Assembly: GCA_016713275.1 (NCBI GenBank)
Contig: JADJPL010000008.1
Span: 1-64,000 of the forward strand
DNA: 64,000 nucleotides
Source: Haliscomenobacter sp.
GTDB taxonomy: Bacteria > Bacteroidota > Bacteroidia > Chitinophagales > Saprospiraceae
Reading direction: 5' to 3'
Under the pieces are notes generated by a model. The model worked only from the letters and a program-made list of their open reading frames with translations, was not told where the DNA came from and searched no databases. This document shows positions 57,845-64,000 of the stretch, piece after piece (position 1 is the stretch's first letter; each line of letters opens with the position of its first letter). Position numbers and translations under genes: made by a program.

Positions 57845-60180
57845 GCTACTGGCAATTTTGGCGATGCATCGAAAGGTACATTTTTTCCGGGGATTAATCC
57901 CTCCTGAAACAAGGCGATTTGGCCGAGTCCAATATTTTCGTCGTTGGAAGGCATCTCCCGGTGAAAATACAACCGAAAATCCTTCCCGAGGCGGAGCGCC
58001 AGCAACTCGGTCAAAACGGCATTCTGGAAAACGCCGCCACTGAACGCCAGAGACCGGATGTTTTCCTGTACGGCAACCCGCCGGACGGCCTCGCAGACCC
58101 ACCCGTGAAAACGGGCCGCGATGCGCTCCCCGTCCGCCCCGGCGCGCCGGTCCCGGACTACTTGTTCGATCAAGTGGCCCACACTGATCTGCCCCTCATC
58201 CAGGCGGCAGGCGTAGGGCGTTTCCGTTTCCCAACCGTGTTTTTCAAAAAAGGCCAGAGCTGCCGTTTCCAGGAGCATGGCTGCTTCGCCTTCGTAGGTG
58301 CAGCGGACGGGAAACCCGCACAGGGCCGCTACCCCATCGAATACCCTGCCCATGCTGGAGGTTTGCAAGACGCCGGGCCGTTTTTGCCATTTGGCGTAAA
58401 TCGCCCATTCCTGATCTGTAAACCAGGGGCGGACCAGCGGAACCGCGTCCGGTATTCCGGATGCCAGCGCGAGGGCGCAAAGCCTGGGCTCCCGGGCCAT
58501 TTTGTCGCCTGCCAGGTGCGGAAAGTAGGCGAGATGCCCGGCGCGCCGGATGGTACGGGAGCGGTAAACAAAAAACTCGCCGCCCCAGATCTGCCCGTCG
58601 GTACCCAGGCCGGTACCGTCAAATACCACCGCCAAAACCGGTTCATCGGCGCCAAACAAGTCGTGTTCGGCCAAAACAGCGCCAACATGCGCTTCGTGAT
58701 GCGGAACGGTCCAGACGGGAACCTCCAGGGAGGAAGCGTATTCCCGGGCCAATTGATGGGAAAAATAGCCCGGATGCAAATCGGTCAGCAGGTGCTCCGG
58801 CCGGGCGCCGAGCAGTTGAAAAAAATGATCCAGCGTATGGCGAAAATTGCGCTGGGTATCGAAATGGTCCAGGTCGCCCAGGTACTGGCTCACATAGGTA
58901 TTGCCCGTGTAGAGCCACGCAAAAGCGCTTTTCATATCGGCGCCAAAAGCCAGGCAGTTGCCTTTCCAGGAGCGGGCGGCGTTCAGCAGCAGCGTGGGCG
59001 CCATACCCCGGGAACGGCGCAGCCAAACCGGCTGATGGGATAGCGGAGTGAAGCGAAGCACCGAATCGTCTTGTGGAACCAGGATCGGCCGGTCGTGGAC
59101 GAGGACGGCATCGGCAATAGCCGTCAGCTCGGAAACGGCTTTTTCGTCTTCAAACACGATCGGCGAATGACTTACATTCCCGGAAGTGGCGATCAGGGGC
59201 CGGGGAAAAGCCTGCAGGAGTTGCTCCAGCAACGGAGCATACGGCAGCATAACCCCCAGATGGGTAAGCCCGGGCGCCAGGAGATGCATCGGCAAGGGCA
59301 TGGCGTTCAACGCTTTCACCCGAAGCAGGACAATGGGCGACACCGGACCGCACAAGGCTTGCCGGGCTGGTTCCGAAACGTGCAAATCCCTTTCGATCGC
59401 TTCCATAGAGGGATAAAGCACGGCAAACGGTTTGGAAGGGCGGTGTTTGCGCTGCCGAAGCAGACGGATCGCCTCCTCCCGGGAGGCATCGGCAAGCAGC
59501 AGGTAGCCCCCGATGCCTTTCAGCGCCAGAAGCTGCCCCGCCTGGAGCGCTTCCGCTGCCATCCGGATCACCTGGGCCGCATCCGGATGAAAACCGCCTC
59601 GGCCCTCCCGGTCGAACCATCCCAGGCGGATGCCGCAGGCCGGACAGGAATTGGTCTGGGAAAAGTACCGGCGGTCGAGCGGGTTGCCATACTCGGCGAC
59701 GCAATCCGGGCATTGGGAAAAAGCATCCATAGCGGTGCGCTCCCGGTCGTAAGGCAAGGCGCGCACGATGGAGTACCGGGGGCCGCACAAGGTGCAGGTG
59801 ATGAACGGATACCCAAACCGGCGATTGGCCGGGTCGAGCAGTTCGCGCCGGCATTCAGGGCAAAGCGCGAAATCGGGCGACAGAAGGAGATCCGGCGCTT
59901 GCCCGCCCTCACTATCCCGGATCGCGAACCCTTCGAATGGCTTTTCCGCCACCGGTTCGGCTTCGATGCCCGTAATCCGGGCCAAAGCGGGCGCCTGACG
60001 GCGCAGGGCGCCCAAACAATCCGCCAATGCTTCCGGGGCAAGGTTAACTTCGATATGCACGCCGTTCGCCGTATTGGACACCCAGCCGGCCCACCCTTTC
60101 TCCAGGGCAAGCTTATAGACAAAAGGGCGGAACCCCACCCCCTGCACCTGGCCTCGGATATGGATATGATAGGTAGGCAT
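57841..60180 (-). CDS. hypF: Carbamoyltransferase HypF
   Basis: 779 aa from ATG 60180 (MPTYHIHIRG). Order: acylphosphatase domain (VQGVGFRPFVYKLA, about 9-22), two zinc-finger-like units with CPECR, CTLCG, CPDC and CPACG pairs (about 110-185), a YrdC-like domain (LALKGIGGYLLLADA, about 215; KHRPSKPFAVL), and a Kae1-like domain with HHEAHVGAVLAEH and FDGTGLGTDGQIWGGEF. It transfers the carbamoyl group from carbamoyl phosphate to HypE. Intact. Confidence 0.95.
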   Translation of the reverse strand: MPTYHIHIRGQVQGVGFRPFVYKLALEKGWAGWVSNTANGVHIEVNLAPEALADCLGALRRQAPALARITGIEAEPVAEKPFEGFAIRDSEGGQAPDLLLSPDFALCPECRRELLDPANRRFGYPFITCTLCGPRYSIVRALPYDRERTAMDAFSQCPDCVAEYGNPLDRRYFSQTNSCPACGIRLGWFDREGRGGFHPDAAQVIRMAAEALQAGQLLALKGIGGYLLLADASREEAIRLLRQRKHRPSKPFAVLYPSMEAIERDLHVSEPARQALCGPVSPIVLLRVKALNAMPLPMHLLAPGLTHLGVMLPYAPLLEQLLQAFPRPLIATSGNVSHSPIVFEDEKAVSELTAIADAVLVHDRPILVPQDDSVLRFTPLSHQPVWLRRSRGMAPTLLLNAARSWKGNCLAFGADMKSAFAWLYTGNTYVSQYLGDLDHFDTQRNFRHTLDHFFQLLGARPEHLLTDLHPGYFSHQLAREYASSLEVPVWTVPHHEAHVGAVLAEHDLFGADEPVLAVVFDGTGLGTDGQIWGGEFFVYRSRTIRRAGHLAYFPHLAGDKMAREPRLCALALASGIPDAVPLVRPWFTDQEWAIYAKWQKRPGVLQTSSMGRVFDGVAALCGFPVRCTYEGEAAMLLETAALAFFEKHGWETETPYACRLDEGQISVGHLIEQVVRDRRAGADGERIAARFHGWVCEAVRRVAVQENIRSLAFSGGVFQNAVLTELLALRLGKDFRLYFHREMPSNDENIGLGQIALFQEGLIPGKNVPFDASPKLPVA

Positions 60181-60185
60181 GGGAG

Positions 60186-61259
60186 CTACAACAATAAGGC
60201 GTAAGCGAACCAAAGGAGCGGCGCCTGCCCGTGAAAATCGCCGGTTATAGTCGGCCGGTTCAGGTAGAAAGACTGGTCCTGGCTTTGGCCCGTCCCGACG
60301 CAGACTTGGCGAATCTTGCCCTCCGGGGAGAGGTAGTCCGTCAGTGCCAGCCAGGCTTTTTGGTACGCCGGCCCAAATTCCTTTGCTGGAAGTATTCCCT
60401 TTTTCACGCCTAAAGCCATTGCATACCCAAACATGGCCGTACTGGACGTTTCCTTCCAGGAAGCTTCCACGTCGACCAATTGCCGCCACATGCCATCCTC
60501 AGCCTGATAGGCAAGCAGCGCCTGCATCATCTTTTTGTACCCGGAAACGATCGCCGGATATGCCGGATGGTTCCGGGGTAATTCGGAAAGCACCTCGGCT
60601 AAACCCGCCGCTACCCAGCCATTCCCCCTGCCCCAGCAAAACGGCGCATTGGGCCCATGGAAAAACAATCCGTTCGCTTGTTGCAATTTTTCAAGATAGG
60701 CTGCAGTTTCCATGGCAGCCCGGTCCAGATAAAGGGTATTTCCTGTAGCGCGGAAAGCCTGGATTTGAAGGCTTCCTATCATCCAAACGTCGTCGATCCA
60801 AAATCGGGTTTGTTTGGTCAGCCCATTGGGTAAGGGGTCTTTCCACTGGCCATCGGCGAATTCCATCCCTTGCCTGAAAAATTCCTGGCTTTGGGTTTGG
60901 CGGTATAGTTCCAAAGGCAGGATCCCATAAACATTAGCGTCCACATGATTGGCCGTATTAACCACCCGGTCGTCGGTCACCTTTTGATACCGCGCGGAAA
61001 GGCGGTTCAAGGTGGGGGTGTCCTTCAACCGCCCGGCGACCCGGGCCGCTCCAAAAGCGGCGCAAACTTCTGCATAGTGGACCGCCTTGACCTGCTCCGT
61101 GGAATACATCATAAAACCAGGACGGGATAAAAGATCCTCCGTAACAACCCGGTAAACGGCCTCCGGCGATTTCGCCCCGGCCCAGAAGGGTTTTTTATTC
61201 GTTGCACAGGAGCAGGGCAATAAGCTCCCCGCGCATAAAAGAAATGGAATCAGTTTCAT
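60186..61259 (-). CDS. GH105/GH88-type unsaturated glycuronyl hydrolase, lipoprotein
   Basis: 357 aa from ATG 61259 (MKLIPFLLCAG). The signal LCAGSLLPCSCATNKK suggests a lipobox Cys. The (alpha/alpha)6-barrel signatures are RFWIDDVWMIG (the Asp after W-I-D is the usual acid), FCWGRGNGWVAAGLAEVL, WRQLVD and TSSTAMFGYAMALG. It removes unsaturated uronic residues from lyase products of pectin-like or rhamnogalacturonan-like glycans. It ends 5 bp before hypF. Confidence 0.88.
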   Translation of the reverse strand: MKLIPFLLCAGSLLPCSCATNKKPFWAGAKSPEAVYRVVTEDLLSRPGFMMYSTEQVKAVHYAEVCAAFGAARVAGRLKDTPTLNRLSARYQKVTDDRVVNTANHVDANVYGILPLELYRQTQSQEFFRQGMEFADGQWKDPLPNGLTKQTRFWIDDVWMIGSLQIQAFRATGNTLYLDRAAMETAAYLEKLQQANGLFFHGPNAPFCWGRGNGWVAAGLAEVLSELPRNHPAYPAIVSGYKKMMQALLAYQAEDGMWRQLVDVEASWKETSSTAMFGYAMALGVKKGILPAKEFGPAYQKAWLALTDYLSPEGKIRQVCVGTGQSQDQSFYLNRPTITGDFHGQAPLLWFAYALLL

Positions 61260-61394
61260 GGTTTTCCCTTTCGGTGGTTTGCTGCTCAAATTACAAAAAG
61301 GGGTTCGTTTTTAGGTATACTGAGCTGGGTTTGAGAAGAGTGCCTACAAATTCCTTCCAGAGATTTTCTATCTTTCAAAAAAAACAGCCGCCGT

Positions 61395-62726
61395 ATGAAA
61401 AACGCGCTACTCCTTTTAACATTTACGCTGCTCCTGGGAACCTTCTCCGCTTCTGCGCAAACGAAAATCGACCCTAAAGCCATTTCCGAAAAGATGCAAT
61501 GGTTTGCCGACGCCAAACTGGGCATCTTCATCCACGCAGGCATTTACTCGGTGCAGGGGGTCGACGAGTCGTGGAGTTTTTACAACAAAAAAATCAGCCA
61601 TGCCGGCTATATGAAGCAGCTTCAAGGGTTCACCCTCAAGCAGTATGACCCGGCAGCGTGGGCCGATCTGATCAAGGAAAGTGGCGCCCGATATGCCGTC
61701 ATCACGACCAAGCACCACGATGGGGTTGCCATGTACGACACGAAGATGAATGACCTGAGCAGCGTCAAAGCGACGCCAGCAAAAAGGGATATGATCGGTC
61801 CGTTCTTTGAAGCGTTGCGCAAACGGGACATCAAATGCGGGGCGTACTTCTCGCTGATCGACTGGTCGCACCCGGATTACCCCGGGTTTACGAAAGACAG
61901 TTCCCGGTATTTCGTCACCAGAGATTATGCGCGCTGGAACCGCTTCCGGACCTTTTTCCAGGGGCAGATCCGGGAGATCGCCAGCCAGTTGAAGCCAGAC
62001 CTTTGGTGGTTTGACGGCGACTGGGAACACAGCGCCGAGCGCTGGGAATCGGAGAAGGTCCGCCACCTGGTGTTGTCCGGCAACCCCAACGCGATCATCA
62101 ACGGACGCCTGCAAGGGTACGGCGATTACGCTACTCCCGAGCAAAACTTCCCGGTTTCCCGGCCCAAATACCCCTGGTGGGAGCTTTGCATGACCATCAA
62201 CAACAACTGGGGCTATCAACCCGCCGACACGAATTGGAAAACGCCCTACGAGGTGATCACCATCTTCGCCGACGTCGTTTCCAACGGGGGCAACCTGCTC
62301 CTGGATTTCGGCCCCAGGGAAGACGGCACGATTCCCGAAGAAAGCGTCCACGTGCTCAAAGAGCTGGGCGCATGGAACCGCAAGCATGCCGAAGCCGTTT
62401 TCGGAACCCAGCCCGCCTTGCCGCAGGGGCACTTTTACGGCCCCACGACCCTCTCCAAAGACAGCACCAGCCTCTTTCTGTTTCTCGCCGGAAACCCCGG
62501 CAAAGAAGTCGTCCTCAAAGGCTTGATCAACGAGATCGAAAGCATCTCCGTGCTGGGCGCCAATGCCCCGGCTACCTGGAAGATCGTCGGCAAGATTTCC
62601 TGGAGCGCCGTGCCGGGCCTGGCGTATATTCAGGTTCCCCAAAGCAAAATAGACCCCTATATGACCGTCCTGAAAGTACAACTCAAAAGCCCCCTCCGGC
62701 TTTACCGGGGAGAAGGAGGGTTGTAA
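61395..62726 (+). CDS. Alpha-L-fucosidase, GH29
   Basis: 443 aa. Signal peptide MKNALLLLTFTLLLGTFSASAQ. GH29 signatures: WFADAKLGIFIHAGIYSV, YAVITTKHHDGVAMYD, and the nucleophile Asp in LWWFDGDWEHS. Exported hydrolase releasing alpha-L-fucose, pairing logically with the GH105 enzyme in plant or algal glycan use. Intact. Divergent from the GH105 gene. Confidence 0.92.
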   Translation: MKNALLLLTFTLLLGTFSASAQTKIDPKAISEKMQWFADAKLGIFIHAGIYSVQGVDESWSFYNKKISHAGYMKQLQGFTLKQYDPAAWADLIKESGARYAVITTKHHDGVAMYDTKMNDLSSVKATPAKRDMIGPFFEALRKRDIKCGAYFSLIDWSHPDYPGFTKDSSRYFVTRDYARWNRFRTFFQGQIREIASQLKPDLWWFDGDWEHSAERWESEKVRHLVLSGNPNAIINGRLQGYGDYATPEQNFPVSRPKYPWWELCMTINNNWGYQPADTNWKTPYEVITIFADVVSNGGNLLLDFGPREDGTIPEESVHVLKELGAWNRKHAEAVFGTQPALPQGHFYGPTTLSKDSTSLFLFLAGNPGKEVVLKGLINEIESISVLGANAPATWKIVGKISWSAVPGLAYIQVPQSKIDPYMTVLKVQLKSPLRLYRGEGGL

Positions 62727-62741
62727 GGAAGAAGAACGAAC

Positions 62742-62773
62742 CTTGAAAGGCGTTAAAAAACCAGTTATATTTG
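62742..62773 (+). promoter_or_regulatory. Promoter of antitoxin-like gene
   Basis: CTTG at 62742-62745 (one mismatch to TTTG) and TATATTTG at 62766-62773, 20 bp apart. The ATG is 20 bp downstream. Confidence 0.55.
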
Positions 62774-62793
62774 CAGTAAATCATTGACTTAGA

Positions 62794-63011
62794 ATGACCA
62801 AATTAGTATTAGAAATACGCAATATCCGGGATATGGAAATCCTTCTTCCTTTGCTCAAACGGTTGCGTATCCCCTATGTTCGCATGGAAGATCCTGCCAA
62901 AAAAGAAAGCGACAAAGAACTTGCAGCCTATGATTTTTCTGATCTGCAGGAAAGTTAGAGTGGGATGGCAATGCTGTTTTTGAACAACGCAGATTGAGAG
63001 ATGAATGGTAG
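62794..63011 (+). CDS. Antitoxin-like small protein, one frameshift
   Basis: About 72 codons. It starts MTKLVLEIRNIRDMEILLPL and continues LKRLRIPYVRME. A stop at 62956 follows a likely one-base loss near 62951; in the next frame it continues LEWDGNAVFEQRRLRDEW and stops at 63009-63011. This two-part layout (short beta-rich DNA-binding start, WDGN...R.LRDEW tail) is common in small Bacteroidota antitoxins paired with PIN or RelE toxins. No toxin gene follows; instead there is an inserted palindromic element. Confidence 0.6.
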
Positions 63012-63021
63012 GTTTGTACTG

Positions 63022-63199
63022 GAAGCTATCTCAAAACCCTTTTCAGGGTGGGGGCGGCAATACTTATCCCTATGGCAAAGGCTGACAGTTCCCCCTTTGA
63101 AGGGGGTTGGGGATGAAACCCGGATGCTGGGGAGGTTTCATCCCCCCGACCCCCTTCAAAGGGGGAGTACCCAATATGCTATAATTTTGAGATGGCTTC
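63022..63199. repeat. MITE-like element with terminal inverted repeats and nested element A
   Basis: Terminal repeats gaagctatctcaaaa (63022-63036) and its complement ttttgagatggcttc (63185-63199), one mismatch in 15. Inside, 63088-63167 is copy 3 of the palindromic element A. Confidence 0.8.
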
Positions 63200-63215
63200 T
63201 AGACGCCAATGCCGT

Positions 63216-63656
63216 ATGGGTAATAACAAAATCAAACCAGGTCTTTGGGCATTACTGCTTCTGTTCATTGGCATGCACACCCCGGCTGCGGGCCAGCGCA
63301 CCGTGGCCGAATCCGAGCACATGCGGTTTCGCGCTCAAATCAGCCGGGATACAGCGCTGCTGTCGGGGTTGGTGGCCGACGATCTGATGTATATTCACTC
63401 CAACGCGCTGGTAGAAACGAAAGCAGGGTTCCTGCACACCGTGGGCGGGGGCGCAATCCAATACCTGTCCATGGAAAAGACGGAAAGCGACGCTATTCGC
63501 GCATGGGGCAAAACGGGCCTGTCCCGCGGTGTGGTCAAAGTCAGCGGCATCTTTCAGGGCGCCGCCTTTGACATGACGTTGCGATTCACCTCCGTTTACC
63601 GCAAAGAAAAAGGCACGTGGAAGCTGTTTTCCTGGCAATCGACCCGGGTGCTGTAA
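63216..63656 (+). CDS. Secreted NTF2-like (DUF4440) protein
   Basis: 146 aa from ATG 63216 (MGNNKIKPGLW). Signal peptide LWALLLLFIGMHTPAAGQ. Mature part VAESEHMRFRAQISRDTALL ... ADDLMYIHSNALVETKAGFLH (split here), then SVYRKEKGTWKLFSWQSTRV, the usual DUF4440 end. Such proteins are NTF2-fold binding or enzyme domains without a fixed function. Confidence 0.8.
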   Translation: MGNNKIKPGLWALLLLFIGMHTPAAGQRTVAESEHMRFRAQISRDTALLSGLVADDLMYIHSNALVETKAGFLHTVGGGAIQYLSMEKTESDAIRAWGKTGLSRGVVKVSGIFQGAAFDMTLRFTSVYRKEKGTWKLFSWQSTRVL

Positions 63657-63669
63657 GGGACACCGCGAT

Positions 63670-64000
63670 TTAGATCCCGTTGAACCGCAGAGCCAAGCCT
63701 CCCCAGGCATGTACATAGGCCGACTCAAATTCCGGGCTTTGCAGGTGTTGAAACACCCGTACGGTGATGCCCTTGAACTGGATTTCCACGGAGGTTTCTC
63801 CGCTAAGAAGCAGCCGGCGCAGCAGGTCGTCTTCCAGTTGCCGGAAAAGTCCGTTTGATGCCACCGCGCGAGCCCCAACCTGAGCAAAGAGGCCAACGGA
63901 AAAAGGCCCGCTTTTGGAAAACGAATGGAAAGGTAGGCGGCCCAGCGAGAGCCACAAGCCTCCTTCGGCTGTATTCCATAGCGTACCGGCTTCTACCCGG
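63670..64000 (-). CDS. LpxR-like lipid A deacylase / outer-membrane protein, C-terminal part
   Basis: The gene enters from the right edge and ends at TAG/TAA 63670-63672; about 110 codons are visible. It reads VEAGTLWNTAEGGLWLSLG, then PFSVGLFAQVGARAVASNG, VEIQFKGITVRVFQHLQSPE and HAWGGLALRFN. Alternating hydrophobic strands with a closing aromatic-rich strand suggest an outer-membrane barrel; the last motifs resemble LpxR (DUF2219). The N-terminus and catalytic residues are outside the window. Confidence 0.5.
   Translation of the reverse strand, partial: RVEAGTLWNTAEGGLWLSLGRLPFHSFSKSGPFSVGLFAQVGARAVASNGLFRQLEDDLLRRLLLSGETSVEIQFKGITVRVFQHLQSPEFESAYVHAWGGLALRFNGI

Overview
The window looks like chromosome from a Bacteroidota bacterium of the Saprospiria type. 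Three things point there: a secreted protein with a type IX secretion C-terminal sorting tail (36273-38618), promoters of the TTTG / TAnnTTTG type (for example 29461-29492 and 22805-22836), and typical gene families (DUF1343/NamZ, RibF, A-type Fe-S carrier, exonuclease/GIY-YIG fusion, GH29 and GH105). The sequence carries many single-base indels, nearly all at homopolymers. The reading frame continues on the other side of each break, so most interrupted genes look like sequencing or assembly errors rather than old pseudogenes. I annotate them as whole genes and say where the breaks are.

1-10.6 kb: a minus-strand type III CRISPR-Cas operon, closest to subtype III-D, transcribed cas6, cas10 (GGDD present, no HD domain), csx10, a double-Cas7 gene, a Csx19-like gene, a large TIGR03986-type RAMP gene, a CARF protein (TIGR02619 type), a small helical protein, and a Card1/Can2-type CARF nuclease cut by the left edge. 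No CRISPR array or cas1/cas2 is in the window.

10.6-27.2 kb: an accessory, defence-like island. It holds a five-unit 173-bp tandem array, a WYL regulator, a membrane protein, a patatin phospholipase, a giant membrane-inserted P-loop NTPase (about 1,495 codons), a TIR protein with an effector-associated-like N-terminus, an AAA_14/DUF4143 ATPase behind a 49-bp perfect palindrome, and a second patatin with a membrane partner. The last three cassettes are separated by copies of the same composite hairpin block. The most interesting candidate system is the membrane protein / patatin / giant NTPase set at 13621-21222.

27.2-36 kb: FAD oxidoreductase, lipoprotein, tRNA-Ser and tRNA-Pro, a REP-associated transposase with its REP palindromes, dnaA, a metallophosphatase with substituted active-site residues, ruvB and icd.

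36-64 kb: mostly housekeeping and surface genes: T9SS cargo, Fe-S assembly (A-type carrier, Nfu, Mrp), class V aminotransferase, NamZ-like hydrolase, exonuclease/GIY-YIG protein, a second REP transposase, pyrF, a RibF-GT2 fusion, pseudouridine synthase, GT39/83 transferase, aminopeptidase P, bifunctional nuclease, a hypF-hypD-hypE hydrogenase-maturation run, GH105, GH29, an orphan antitoxin-like gene and a partial LpxR-like gene at the right edge. Intergenic space throughout is rich in palindromes, MITE-like elements and degenerate heptamer arrays.
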